Origin: Cordilura impudica
Lineage: Eukaryota; Arthropoda; Insecta; Diptera; Scathophagidae
Assembly (NCBI GenBank): GCA_963682025.1
Contig: OY821519.1
Span: 104,790,480 to 104,854,479 of the forward strand
Direction: 5' to 3'
DNA: 64,000 nt
The notes below the pieces were generated by a model, which had not been told where the DNA came from, did no database searches, and saw nothing but the letters and a program-made list of their open reading frames with translations. Of this stretch, positions 1 through 10,836 are shown in pieces; position 1 is the stretch's first letter, and every line of letters starts with the position of its first letter. A program made the position numbers and the translations under genes.

Positions 1-14
1 CCTCATTCGTTGGC

Positions 15-530
15 GTGGAACCAGAAAATGATATTAGCAGATTCGACCGTCGGGAACGCACGTCGATCATGGGTAAGTGCCCAGCGATTGTCAAAGAGTC
101 GAACCATCATATGGGCGGTGTTGCTCTCTTAGACAGCATGATGGGGCAGAACCGAATCAAAATGAAAACCAGAAAATGGTATATGCGTTTAGTTTACCCT
201 CTAATGGACCTAGCAGTTACAAATGCTTGGTTTTTGTATAAGCGAGGAACAGGGAATACGACTCTTACACTATTCAAATTTCGGTAAGATCTGGCATTGA
301 CATTTTCAAAAAATAACCACAAAACAGAAACGTCCAAGAACCAACGATTCACCTTCTGACCAGCATCAGCTGTACCATCCGTAGATATCAGGCACCATCA
401 TGTGGACCACTTATCGAAATTCCAAGAAAATAGGGTAAGATGCAAGCTGCCGGGTTGCAAAGGCCAAAGTCAACTGATTTGTAGCAAGTGTAACATAGCT
501 TTATGTTTAACAAAAACCAAAAAATTGTAA
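15..530 (+). pseudogene. piggyBac transposase, C-terminal part, broken
   Basis: DDE-type piggyBac transposase, which cuts and pastes elements at TTAA. Residues 32-80 of the open 90-residue stretch (15-287) carry the family's MGGVxLLDS motif, a KMKTRKWYMRL block and the DLAVTNAWFLYKR helix. The first Asp of the usual GGVDxxD active-site motif is Ala here. Reading continues in shifted frames. Around 396-530 comes a Cys-rich end with CKLPGC, then ICSKC and ALC, matching the zinc-binding C-terminus of PGBD-type transposases. At least two frame breaks lie between 287 and 440, so the copy is dead. Family assignment is firm; the upstream two thirds is outside the window. Confidence 0.85.
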
Positions 531-661
531 AATTTCATAAAAAATTAACAAAATTAAAGTGTTATTTTTTGTTTTGTTAGATTTATAGTCATTTTTCAGA
601 CATATTGCAATTACTAATGTAATTAATATGCAATTTTTTTTTAATTTTTTTTTTTTTTTTG

Positions 662-819
662 TTTAAATGGTGCGTGGTAGAGAAGAAGAAAGCATATATT
701 TCAAAAATTCATAACTGCACTGTATTCTTAATGCCAGAAACCGGTCCGATTAAGAATACAGAGCAGTTATGAATTTTTGAAATATATGCTTTCTTCTTCT
801 CTACCACGCACCATTTAAA
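662..819. repeat. 158-bp near-perfect foldback (71-bp arms)
   Basis: The left arm 662-732 and right arm 749-819 are reverse complements with one mismatch; the 16-bp loop (733-748) contains ACCGGT. Similar AT-rich sequence (GTAAAATTTCATAAA) occurs on both sides near 528 and 842. It is either a foldback MITE nested in the piggyBac 3' region or a small-RNA hairpin. No coding potential. Confidence 0.85.
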
Positions 820-1120
820 GTGTTATATTTTTCTTTTTAATGTAAAATTTCATAAACAATAAATAAATAATAAGTTGGTTTTTAAAAAGAAACAAAAACC
901 TTGTCCATTTAAATCACTATTGAAGTACAACAATTTTAGATTTTGAATTTACAGCTAAATGCGCAATGATGCAAATTTGCATCAAAGGATTTTTTGCCTT
1001 CTGCGCCCTTATAAACGAAAATTATAGAAACTGCTAGAACAAAAGTTTGTTTTTTAACCATTTCCTTTCGTTTAAGTAGTATTTTATTTAATTTGGTTTT
1101 CTTGCACACTAGAGGGTTAA

Positions 1121-1670
1121 ATAACAAAACACATTCAGGGCGTATGGTCAATATTTATTAATATGGGTGATATTTTTAATACGTATTAAATCAAACATAC
1201 ATTACTGGTTTTATTATATTTTTTATATGGAAATATTAATAAAAACTATTAAAATTTGAGCTGACGAATAAAATGAGAAATCAAACAAACATCAAGATAA
1301 GGCAAAAATATAAAGGATCATTAAAAAAAACTTTGGCCCGAGAACGCCATTTCCTTCGGAAGTTTTACTATAATGGCCTAGTACTTTCATCCTGACTTGA
1401 AATTTCTCACCCCCAGACAAAGACCTAGAATTTTTCCACTGTGTAGTTATAACGAAACACACATTTTTGATTTTTTCGCTTACAGACAAATCTCATCATG
1501 CGTAAATATGAACTTAAATATATAAAATAAATAAATGTCGCCATCGGGTTCGATGCACATGAACCATGAAACTTGAGAGAGTTTTTACGGTTTTTCATTT
1601 CGCGATCTTGTTTGCTTTTAAAATTTTCAAACGATTAAAATATATTTCAAAATCTATAGTCGCATGTGGC
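1121..1670. other. unassigned AT-rich DNA
   Basis: No recognisable gene, repeat family or RNA. Short chance open frames only. Confidence 0.5.
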
Positions 1671-2130
1671 TTATAAGCGATTCCACCTGAGATACTAAAT
1701 TTGCAAGACGACAATATCCAACTTCTAACAGAGCTGTTTAGCTTCACTCACTACATGGAGAAATTCCCAACATTCCCAAGAAAAGTCGCGCAAAGCAAAT
1801 CAAAGAATCCCTTAATATATGGGAGATGTAAAAAATAATAGGGGCCACTAGGTTTGATTTTTTCGAAGGAATGGATACCCTCACATCATCTTTTTCCTAT
1901 GCTTTATTAACAAAAGTTTCCGACAGGGTGCAACCTGACAAATAAATGGAATTTCGTATGACCATCGGCAAGGGAATCCGATGTATTAGGAGAATTTATT
2001 GGTAACAAATAGCATAAGTTAACATGCTAATGGAGACCAAAGGCAAAGTGTCGTATTTTCCAGAGGAGTCAGTACTCAGCCCGTTATTATTTAATATGTA
2101 CTCCGACAGAACCTTCCATCTTCTTCTAAA
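1671..2130 (+). pseudogene. Jockey-like LINE reverse transcriptase relic
   Basis: Two pieces of a non-LTR reverse transcriptase survive. Around 1676-1760 the translation reads IPPEILNLQDDN then LLTELF, matching the GIPPEVLK..LLTKLF region of Jockey/I-group enzymes. Around 2060-2100 it reads PEESVLSPLLFNMY, the degenerate form of the GVPQGSVLSPLLFNIY palm motif. Several stops and frame changes lie between. Orientation is plus. Ends are not visible, and no FADD catalytic box is seen, so the piece is truncated before it. Clade is inferred from motif flavour only. Confidence 0.6.
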
Positions 2131-2448
2131 TGGTATGTATTTAATTATCATGGTCCTCAAAAGTATTTCATGTTAATACTAGCTAGGAGTTTGTTTGAAC
2201 TCTAAGGTCAAGTAGAAAAGCCAATTGTATACAGTGTAACTACCTGAAGATTATTAAACGGAAAAGGAAATATACGATTGTGAGCAGAAAAGCTAGAAAA
2301 CACAAACTTAGAGATGTAAAACTCATACATCGATGTTTAAAAATCTATAGGGATTTGCAATCAACGTCCATTAGGATGTTAGGAAGGGAACAATATGCCG
2401 TACTGAAATGGCAGGATAATAATTTTTTAAACATAGAAAAGTTCTTGC
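2131..2448. other. unassigned DNA left of Transib-1
   Basis: An open stretch on the plus strand overlaps 2280-2618 and runs into the Transib TIR, so it is not a single gene. Nothing recognised. Confidence 0.4.
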
Positions 2449-2453
2449 CACCG

Positions 2454-2489
2454 CACACTAGGTCAAATAGACACATTTTCTGTGCGAAA
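2454..2489 (+). repeat. Transib-1 left TIR
   Basis: Begins CACACTAGGTCAAAT and ends TGTGCGAAA. It pairs with 5188-5223, differing at one base (A versus G at position 16). Confidence 0.88.
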
Positions 2490-2702
2490 GTCTCGACTTT
2501 ACATTGGTACTATTGTACTATTATATACATAATAACAGAAACTTTACTTTGTTTTTGCAAAATGTCAAACACCGTCCGACAGCTATCAATCAAAACCACA
2601 CGTTCACCAAGTTATTGAAAGATTGTTTGCGCAGCCTATAATTTTTGTTACGTTTTAAGTGCTTGTTTTGGCAAAGTGGAAATAAATAAAGGAAAATTCG
2701 CA

Positions 2703-4877
2703 ATGGAAGACAAGAATATAAGTGAGTACTACTGTTCCAGTTAAAAACAAGATAATTTTTATCATTTCTTCACAAAAAAAATCAGAACTCTTTACATAAC
2801 TTCAAAAATTTTTTGATTGATTTTTTATTACGAATTCATGTAAGCTTTAAAAATTTCGGCCAATTTCGGGTAACAAAAAGTAAAAAGAAATGAAAAAATT
2901 AAGATGCAATTAGTTGCTTTTAGTTTACCATAAACCCCGCCTTTTAGCGCTTTTCAACCAAAATCGTTTATTGTAGGTTACCATGCTATAAAAAAGGCGA
3001 TTTGTTTAAAGTATGGCTGCATGAGTATTCGCAAAAAGAAAAGCTTGCTTCGATTGTCAACTATGTTGCAGAAAAAATTGGTGCTGATGATATTTCCGAA
3101 GGATCAATGAAATTGTTGGAAGAAAAATCCCGTCTTTTCTGCAAATCCTTAACAACTAAATACGAAAAATATGGAAGAAAATTTGGGAAGAACGCAGACA
3201 AATTTAGATTTGATAACAGCGTTTGGCTTACTGATGAAGTTAAATTCGAAATTAAAATGTCACCTGCAAAATCCAATTCTTCGACTGTTGGTCGCCCAAA
3301 ATCTCAATTTTGGAACAAGAGTGAGTTTGGAAAAAGAAAAGAAGCAGCCGAGCTTTCAAAATCAGCAAATAACGAAACAAACTTACTAGAACGTGCAGCA
3401 GCAACATCGGCTCGGAAACGAGGAAGCGTGGATATTGCTGCAGTTCTAAAATCAAGTTTAGTAAGCCCAACCAGGCCTTCAAAAATAAGAAAGCTATGTG
3501 CTGAAAGCAATGCCAAACCAATTTCATTTTCTGCAGATGAGGCAGTAGCCTTTTTTTTGGAAAATAATTTTACAAAGGAGCAGTACAATGCAATACGTCG
3601 CCAGAGTAAATTAAGAAACTGCGACATATATCCACATTATAACCAAATTGCAGACGCTAAACTAAAATGCCGACCGGATGGTATAGAGATAAGCGAAACC
3701 ATTGCAAAGGCTCCGCTGAAATCGGTTATAACACATACTGCGAAAAGAATTGTTCAAATGCAAAGAGAGGTTATCGAAGGTGTTATGGAAAAAGAAAAAA
3801 CCAATTGTGTGAAGTCTGAGCTAATATTAAGTTACAGATTCGATAGCAGGACTGGTAATGCACAATTTAAACTAGCTTTCAATGAGCCAAGCACATCGAA
3901 GTGTTCTGATGCATCGCTTTTTGCAATAACAATTATTCCGTTAAGACTTGTGTTGCCATGTGGAATGCCTATTTGGAACAATCGTTCACCGCAATCTGTA
4001 AGATTTTGTCGTCCCATCAAATTAGAATACACCAAAGATACAAGGGACACTGTTTTAAAAGAGCATTCGGATTTTAAAAATAAAATTGATGCTCTAGAAA
4101 ACATGGTTATAACAATTGCTGAAAATAAAACAGTCAAAATTTCAATTAATTTGTGTTTAACGCTTATTGATGGAAAAGTGCTCAATACTTTATCAGGGAC
4201 TTTGTTAGAGCAGATGAAGACAAACGAGCAGTTGCGAAAAGAAAGGAAAATATCCAAAGCGCTTTCTGGAAGGAGTTAGGTCTTCGGGTAGATATGCCAA
4301 AAGTTGGTGGCTTCGGTAGCACAAATGATGGCAACATTGCGCGTCGAGCTTTCACAAACCATCAAATCTTCTCTGATAATACTGGCGTCGACCAACACCT
4401 AATTTTTCGCCTTAAAACTATATTGATTTGATTATCGATTGAGTTTCCATTAAAATCTGAACAATTTCAGACGTTTTGCTTTGCCACAGCTGAATTTATT
4501 CAAAAGTTGTATCCTTGGTTGCCAGTGACGTAAAATTTATAAATCAGACAGATTACCTCATGCACGTACGAATAATCGTATTAATAATCTTCGAGATATT
4601 GTTAACAGAGCAGCTGACGGATCCCATGATTTCTACAAAAGATTTAGGCAGACGGATTCAACAACAAAAGTCTTTACAATTGCCACCTGAAGTTGTCGAA
4701 ATGATAAGTTCGTTTGATTCAACGCAAGAAAGGATTGAAAATGATGCACGTGATGAAATTAATGAAGATGACTCAGGCGACGAAATGGAAATATTATCAA
4801 TTTCTTTCCTTGATAATTTAAATAATTTATGTTTACAAAATGAATTACATATAAATGGTAATTTAGAAGAGGAGTAA
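2703..4877 (+). pseudogene. Transib (RAG1-like) transposase, decayed
   Basis: A DDE transposase of the family ancestral to RAG1. Likely ATG at 2703; a 251-bp intron (2726 gtactact to 2976 ttgtag) joins exon 1 to the frame reading LPCYKKGDLFKVWLHEYSQ. Exon 2 stays open to 4279. It holds the GRPKSQF linker, the YRFDSRTG stretch where Transib/RAG1 carry the first catalytic Asp, and the FCRPIKLEYTK block also seen in Transib-2. After LIDGKVLNTLSGT about 85 residues are missing relative to Transib-2, including the CxxC finger and second catalytic region. The DGNIARRAF block follows in a shifted frame (about 4330). The segment with the third catalytic Glu is deleted near 4530. The C-terminus (NNRINNLRDIVNRAADGS, then LPPEVVEMI) ends at 4877. 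Multiple breaks make it a pseudogene. Confidence 0.82.
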
Positions 4878-5187
4878 AATACATTTTTCTAATAAAAACA
4901 AGGAAAATATTTTTGTTTTGTTTTTTAAATATTACAAACTTTTTCTCATTTCTTACTCATGATTCTGATTATTTATGTAGCAGATTTTAAGGGGGAGGGT
5001 GGAGAGGGTTTGTGGTATTTTAAAATATGGTTGTGGTAAAAAAAAAATTGGGTAATAACTTGTGTCAAAAATCAACACAAGTTATTAACAACCGAACACA
5101 TATATTATATGCTTTACGAATCTTAAGAAATTTATTATTGTTTAATTTACTTACTTTACATTTGCTTTAACATTTGTCATTAATTAA

Positions 5188-5223
5188 TTTCGCACAGAAA
5201 ATGTGTCCATTTGACCTAGTGTG
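5188..5223 (-). repeat. Transib-1 right TIR
   Basis: Reverse complement of the left TIR with one mismatch, followed directly by the CACCG target duplication. Confidence 0.88.
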
Positions 5224-5228
5224 CACCG

Positions 5229-5600
5229 ATGTCATTAATACTGAATCGAATCTGCGATTAGTCAAGACCTATGCTTGATCAGTTCTACTTGACGCGATGA
5301 AGATATGGACCATTAAAAAAGATTGCACCAAAGGCAATGTGGATTTATTGAAGGGTACTAAAAATAGCATGGACACAATATGGATATATCTTGGCCACTA
5401 TAAAGAAACGAACGTAAATATGAACCTAAATATATAAATATAGCGTGGACCCAAAGTCCATATTATGAAAAACCCAAAATATAAGCTGTTACGAATCTTT
5501 ACGCGATCAAATGCTGAATGAAGCTCTGCTGTAGGAAGAAAGGAAATAACATGGCTTACTACGACATAGGTGCCGACTAGACTGATGAAAACGAGCAACT
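5229..5600. other. unassigned DNA
   Basis: Nothing recognised between Transib-1 and the SINE-like segment. The open stretch on the minus strand at 5398-5598 has no recognisable motif. Confidence 0.4.
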
Positions 5601-5695
5601 ACGCCCCGGTATGTGAGTAGATAGCGTGCTCGACTATCATGTGGGGGTGGTGGGTTCGACTACTACCAGAAGCTTTGTTCTGGCACTGCAAAAAA
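5600..5695 (+). repeat. tRNA-like / SINE-head-like segment
   Basis: A locally GC-rich stretch. GGTTCGACTAC (5653-5663) resembles a pol III B box (GGTTCGANNCC), and a weak A-box-like TGAGTAGATAGCG lies about 40 bases upstream. It could be a tRNA-derived SINE head or a tRNA pseudogene. I could not fold a full cloverleaf, and no second copy is seen here. Confidence 0.3.
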
Positions 5696-5918
5696 ACTAG
5701 CCAAATTTGAGTCTGCAGACAAGCCACTCGGCTTCGCGAAACTAGGCTTCAAAAAAATAATTGTCAATGTAAATAAAAAGAAAATATAGTTCTGCGGTAG
5801 ATTTAAATGTAATATAATGCAATGAACTGAAATTGTATTTTTCGCTTGTAGTCGGAAAAAGAATATGCAAATAAAGGAGATACTTGTTAAACGATGTCGC
5901 TATCAGTGCCATATGAAA

Positions 5919-6042
5919 GAAGAAAGTGATTCTTAGTCGATCGGTATATTAAAAGATGGGTCTACGTCAAATATTTTTGGTAGTTACAAACAGCAACACA
6001 AAGTCATTATACCCAAATCACATAGTTGTATAGGGTATAAAA
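5919..6042 (-). mobile_element. HINE-1 5'-end fragment
   Basis: The last ~124 bp match the 5' end of the HINE-1 family (see 30900-31705): AAGTGATTCT, a GATCGGTAT block, CAAATATTTTTGGT, then the paired TATACCCAAA / TATAGGGTATA subterminal repeats. The rest of the element is missing. Confidence 0.75.
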
Positions 6043-6149
6043 AAAAACAAGTCAGAGTATTAAATTCAGGTGGGGCGAATATCTTGTACCTTGCACCGTG
6101 TTCTAAATACAATATTATATAAATTTTAAATTAAAATATCGACATTTTT

Positions 6150-6865
6150 TACAGTGATGCTTATAACTACTTAGGTATTGCCATTAAAGATTTAAAAGAT
6201 GACCAATTATATCCAGATTATTATTAGAGACAGCCTGATATTCAACTTATTTGGGCACCTGTCCAATTAGGAATAAAAGGTAACGAGACTGTAATGTACT
6301 ATGCTAAGAATGAACTTTCCGCATTCCAAGTTTAGAGAAGAAAAGTATCACAATTGGATATAAACCGCTGATTGCTACAAGAAAATTAATCCAAAAAAAA
6401 TTTACGCCAACAACATTTTTTAAAATATCACTAATAATATTATGTCAAGAAAAGATCAAATTAAAATAATACGTTTGACACTCGGTCACACTCAAATCTC
6501 CCACTTACATATTATGAATAAAAACTTAACAAAATTATGTCCATTTTGTGGTTCAACGCAATTAACATCGCTCACCTATTTTCAAATTGTCCACATACGA
6601 ACAAATTCAAAACTCACAATAGTAAAGAATACAGACGTTTTCCAATTAATCGATATTCCAATGACTAACGAAAATATTAAGATAATAACCAATTACCTAA
6701 AACAATGCAACCTTTACCTTTCATTTCAAATTTTTCATAATACATTGAGCTTAAGACCAACGATATCATAGCTCTTTATTTGCTTTGTTGTACTAATAAT
6801 TTAGTTATAAGTATAATATGTAAATAAATAAATAAATAGATAAATAAACAAATAAAAATAAGATA
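6150..6865 (+). pseudogene. LINE 3' end: RNase H-like and C-terminal domain relic
   Basis: Around 6228-6310 the translation reads QPDIQLIWAPVQLGIKGNE, the degenerate IWVPSHVGIxGNExAD motif of the RNase H domain in Jockey/I-type LINEs. An open stretch at 6442-6771 continues with RKDQIKIIRLTLGHTQISH and a CPFC finger, the usual conserved tail after RNase H. A (TAAA)n-like run at 6818-6865 looks like the LINE 3' tail. One or more frame breaks separate the two parts. This copy is 5'-truncated, as most LINEs are. Confidence 0.72.
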
Positions 6866-7480
6866 ATAAACAATCCTTTTAGGTGTTTTCGAGCTTTTTT
6901 ACTTCAAAGCAATTTCTAAATGCAATGACCGTAAATGAATACACATACAATTACAATTTCGCTTACTTATTAGCAATACATACATATTTTTTACAAGATG
7001 TTGTTTTTTTCGACATTTTAACATTCACATATACAAAAACAACAAGGATAAAAATATGATACATATCTATATGCACATGTTCTGCTACGAATTAAAATTT
7101 TTTTCGACCAAAAAATTTTGGTCGAATAATTGATCTAACTTTTTTCTATCATTCGAATGTGCGAATAATTTTTAACCCTTTCACGTCAATGGGAAACATT
7201 TTACCCCAATTTTAAATTGATAATAAAAGTAACTTGTTTTCAGTTTGTATTCAATTTTACAATTAGATGGCATAAATCAATGTTGAGTAATATATAAAGG
7301 CTAAGAGTTGAAAGCCCAAATTTTTTCCCACTGCGTGTTTTTTTGATTTTTGAAGGATAAAAAATTAAAATAAAATTAATATGTGACACAAAGTGCTTCA
7401 ATTTTGTATTTCTATTCCATGGAAAAAAACTTTCCCTATGGACCACAAGTGGAGACTTTCGAGTTACTATTAATATAATG
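6866..7480. other. unassigned AT-rich DNA
   Basis: Contains a short inverted pair around 7096-7125 (TTTTTTTCGACC / GGTCGAAT). Otherwise nothing recognised. Confidence 0.4.
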
Positions 7481-7981
7481 CAGATGTTGTTGAAATCGAA
7501 AACGCAGTTCAAGGGGATAATGAAAATATAGCTTTTGATATCGGTCCAGTTCCTCCTACAGAGCTGGAAGCTGCTTTAAGATGCACAACTAATTCTTATA
7601 TATTTACAGTCTGATTCATAAACACTTTTTAACAGCTTAATAAGCTGTTAATAAGAAAAAATCGGAAAAACAGTATTCATAAACACAAAATAGCTTATCA
7701 AACGTTTAATAAACGTTTGTTAAATATGAAATTTTTATTGTAGGCTTTACCCTACTTTAAACCTTTAATAAAATGACATATCTCAATGTTTATTTACATT
7801 AATTGGTCTAGTTAAAATAAAGTTACCATTTTTGTTATTATTTCAATAAAAAATAGATATATGTTCTAAATAAATAAAAAAAATGGAATTTATTAATTTA
7901 ATTGGAAGAATTGGTAAGTATAACAAATTCTACAACTTCTAGTTTTTTATATTGTAGCTAATTAAAATGAAGTCATCATCT

Positions 7982-8247
7982 TCTTACCATTCAGGACCGG
8001 GTATACTATCCTTTTTTTTTACGGAAATTAACCCACCCCTACTGTTTTCATAATATTATGAAAATTTTTGATAAAATTTTCCTGCGGCGCTTAAAAAGAA
8101 CTAAAAAAATATATAGAGGAATTAACCCACTAACAAATATATTTTCATAATATTATGAAAATTTTTGCTAAAAAATAGGAATATATATTTCGAAAAAACT
8201 AAAAAGTGTAGGTAAATTCCGTAATATATCCGGTCCTGAAAGGGTAA
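7982..8247. repeat. small foldback (MITE-like)
   Basis: TTACCATTCAGGACCGGGTA on the left matches the reverse complement of TATCCGGTCCTGAAAGGGTAA on the right. ACGGAAATTAACC pairs with the reversed counterpart near 8212. The core holds two direct copies of TTTCATAATATTATGAAAAT (about 8047 and 8142). Confidence 0.6.
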
Positions 8248-8680
8248 AGAGGTCGAAATATATATCAAAATGAAGCTAGTAGACCCAGATTTTATTCAGT
8301 TTACGTAAAAGCACACATGATATATGTCTATTTACGAGATAATTCCATTTTTAAGAAAAAACTCTATTACAAAAATACGAAATTTGAAATAGGTTCATAA
8401 TGGGCTAATAGATTTTAAATTTAAAAATACCAAGTAAAAGGCACTCAAGTAACCTTTCAAATGATATATATGCCGCTGAAATCCGATGCTAAATAACACA
8501 GTTATATACAAGTCCATGTCAAAATTTCGGAAGTCCATAACTACGGAAATAGGCTCGACCGCAGAAAAAAAAATATTTTCCTAGAATCACCCCAAAAGTG
8601 CCTACTTCCCCAAAAAAAAAATTAAAATCGGAGCGTTGCCCCTAAAACCCCCCCCCTTGTTCCGTACTTTTTAATTCTGG

Positions 8681-8762
8681 TATTCAATTGATATTTTCTG
8701 AAATTCAATTGATGATTTCTGAAATACAATTGATACTCTCTGAAAAGCAATTGATATTTTTT
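8681..8762 (+). repeat. 21-bp tandem repeat, four units
   Basis: Four diverged units of the form ATTCAATTGATATTTTCTGAA in direct order. Confidence 0.8.
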
Positions 8763-9202
8763 CACATATAAATAAACATTAATTCAAAACAAACCAGTGT
8801 TGTTAATTTGCTACGCCATATTCGTTATTCGACTACTTTTACTACCACGTTGAACAAATATGTGTAAAAAATTATTTTTTTTTATATTGTTATCATTTAT
8901 TTACCAATATCTTTTGTTCCTTTATTAAAGTGAAGTTATTTTTCTACAAAAATTAAAATAATTTCTAATATATTTTATTTATTTTATTCATCACTACCAA
9001 CAAACTGACAACTACAGAGGACTAGTGTTGCCACCACAGAACTATAAATCAAATGAAACGTTTAATAGCCAATTTTCTGTTATTACATGTTTATGAATAG
9101 TGTTTTCTAATAATGGTTTATAAGACAAAATCCGTGTAATATCAAAAGTATACCTTAGAGGCAAAATAAAGTTTTTTTATAAATTAGACTGTTAATATAT
9201 AG

Positions 9203-10320
9203 CGTGAAAGTGATTATGAATTCGGTCGCATAAACATTTCTTATGGCAGACATGATATGTTGACTCAAATGGAAATTTTCTGGAAGCCAGCATCATCGTA
9301 CCGGAAAGCGTAAGATAGTATTGAGCAAGATGAAATGAAAGCGTTCTTAGGAATGAATTTTGTAATGATTTACCAACTTAACGAAATTACTGGTCTACGG
9401 ATGAAGATATGGGTGTCGCTTTTATTACTAACGTTATGCATAGGACAAGATGTGAACAAATACGACTGGTAATTGTAAAACACTAGTAAGCAATAGAACA
9501 TACAAAATAAGACCTGTCGTTGAGCATTTGTAATGCGGATTCCAAATGTGGTGCAGTGCTGAGTCATCGACAGGGTATATTTTTGAATTTGACCTATGCG
9601 CGAGAAAAAACTAATACCGAAGTCAGTTTGGGTGAATCCGTTGTACTTAAATTGACTCAGAAGCTAGGGGGGCTTGGCTGTGAACTTTATTTTTTATCGG
9701 TAATTTTTTCAATTCTCCTAGTTTGCGCTACAAATTAATGATGCAAAATAAAAAGGCCTGCGGATCACAAATAGAAAAAAAGTACCAAAGACTGCCTCTG
9801 GATAAAAACATGCAGAGAGGTTACATTTTTTCCGAAAGTTTTCAAGGAATCTTTTTCATCAAATGGATGAACGCGAAATCGATTCACATGCTTATCACTT
9901 TTATATCTCCGGTACCTACGAATTTGTAAAAAGAAGGCAGTCAGGTTCAGCTCAAAAAATAAACGTTGTTTGTACTGAAGTGGTCACGAGCTAAAAAAAA
10001 ATGTATGGGCGGTGCCGAACTTATGGACCAGCGTCAAGTATTAAATATTTTTGACGTTTAGTCTTTGATATGATGCACTAAACAACGCGTATATAGTATA
10101 CGCGAAATTAAATGAACCTAAGCGCGTGGAGGGATCACTTTTAACCAGTCTGGAATATCGGAAAATTGTAGAGCACGACCAACAGTAAAGAAAGGATCCA
10201 AAGCTAAACAACATATAACAATATATAGAGAACAGAACGCATAACATTTGCGCTACGTGCAACGTCCATCTCTGCTTCACAAGCAAAAGAAATATCACAA
10301 TTAATTAAGATTAAATATTG
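9203..10320 (+). pseudogene. piggyBac-2 transposase relic
   Basis: Successive piggyBac blocks are readable with frame changes. At about 9318-9470: DEMKAFLGMNF, WSTDEDMG and a VMHRTRCEQIRL helix. At 9520-9690: CNADSKCGAV, then KTNTEVSLGESVVLKLTQKL. At 9700-9740 the active-site FDNFFTSPSL block reads FIGNFFNSPSL, so its catalytic Asp is Gly. At about 10001-10040: MGGAELMDQ, with Glu replacing the first Asp of GGVDxxD. The Cys-rich tail ICATCNVHLC is at about 10243-10280. Two catalytic residues and the frame are lost. It lies on the same strand as piggyBac-1 and -3, but no pair shares obvious recent identity. Confidence 0.82.
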
Positions 10321-10674
10321 TTCCGTTTTGATTGAAAATTATAATTGAAAATTGATTGAAAATTAATTTTTTGAAAATTAATTCAAAAAACTACAATAAA
10401 TTATTACTTTCCATCCATAAACATTAGCATTATTTTTTATCTTTATGGTCCATTGGGAAAGATATTTCCCATACAATTTCATAAAATCTGAATAAGTGTT
10501 TTGGATTTTGTTGTTATTTTAGTTATTTTTATCTCCAAATCAACTAAAAAACTGCTAGTTACTAATATAAAATCATTGAAAGTGATTAAAAGTGTGTAAC
10601 GAAACGACTAACGAATTGTTTTAAGCCTAACTAGTGCGACCCATTCGACATATTTAGGACAAGATGTTATTTCT
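10321..10674. other. unassigned AT-rich DNA
   Basis: Simple diverged repeats of TTGAAAATT-type units at 10330-10390; otherwise nothing recognised. Confidence 0.4.
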
Positions 10675-10836
10675 TACAGACAGACAGAGGAACAGACATC
10701 AATATCGACTTCCCTTTTTTTTATAAGGATCAAAAATATCCATTGTATGCTAAGTCTACGAACCTTTCTGTGATGAGTGACAAACAGACTGACAAAATGG
10801 TATATACCTTCTGCAAAGTGGTGTGGAGGGTATAAT
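10675..10836 (-). mobile_element. HINE-2 5'-end fragment
   Basis: Reads in reverse as TATACCCTCCACACCAC, then a second copy of the subterminal repeat, a GATCCTTATAA block and a GTCTGTCTGT microsatellite. This is the order found at 42657 and 58744. Only the 5' part is present. Confidence 0.65.

Larger units (their letters stand above)
1..1116 (+). mobile_element. piggyBac-like element, 3' part
   Basis: Transposase tail at 15-530 followed by an AT-rich 3' region. It ends at 1116 with AGAGGG directly abutting TTAA (1117-1120). Read inward from TTAA the end is CCCTCTAGTGTGCAAG, the CCCT start expected of a piggyBac terminus at its TTAA target. The 5' part lies outside the window. A foldback (662-819) sits inside. 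The end call rests on one terminus only, so it is an inference. Confidence 0.55.
2449..5228 (+). mobile_element. Transib-1 element with TIRs and 5-bp TSD
   Basis: The element proper is 2454-5223 (2770 bp). Its ends are inverted repeats of 36 bp with one mismatch, beginning CACACTAGGTCAAAT (left 2454-2489, right 5188-5223 reversed). It is flanked by CACCG at 2449-2453 and again at 5224-5228. A 5-bp GC-rich duplication and a CAC-starting terminus are the hallmarks of Transib, the superfamily related to RAG1. The enclosed gene (2703-4877) agrees. The gene is decayed, so the element is non-autonomous today. Confidence 0.88.
7597..9200. mobile_element. 1.6-kb non-coding TIR element inserted in piggyBac-2
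   Basis: Its ends are inverted repeats: 7597-7620 (TATATATTTACAGTCTGATT...) pairs with 9177-9200 with three mismatches in 24. A second subterminal pair (ATTCATAAACA near 7664, reversed near 9094) lies just inside. There is no coding frame. It holds a small foldback (7982-8247) and a 21-bp tandem repeat (8681-8762). Superfamily unknown; target duplication not clear. Confidence 0.5.
7480..10320 (+). mobile_element. piggyBac-2 relic, interrupted
   Basis: A piggyBac transposase relic (main part 9203-10310). Its possible acidic N-terminus is at about 7485-7590 (an in-frame stretch reading VQGDNENIAFDIGPVPPTEL). The two parts are separated by the TIR-bounded insertion at 7597-9200. The link between the two halves is inference; the second half is firm. 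No TTAA-flanked terminus identified. Confidence 0.5.

Noticed and set aside
2280..2618. 112-residue plus-strand frame
   Set aside because: It crosses the Transib-1 boundary at 2454, so it cannot be one native gene.
3252..3627. Minus-strand frames within Transib-1
   Set aside because: Antisense shadows; the plus frame carries family motifs.
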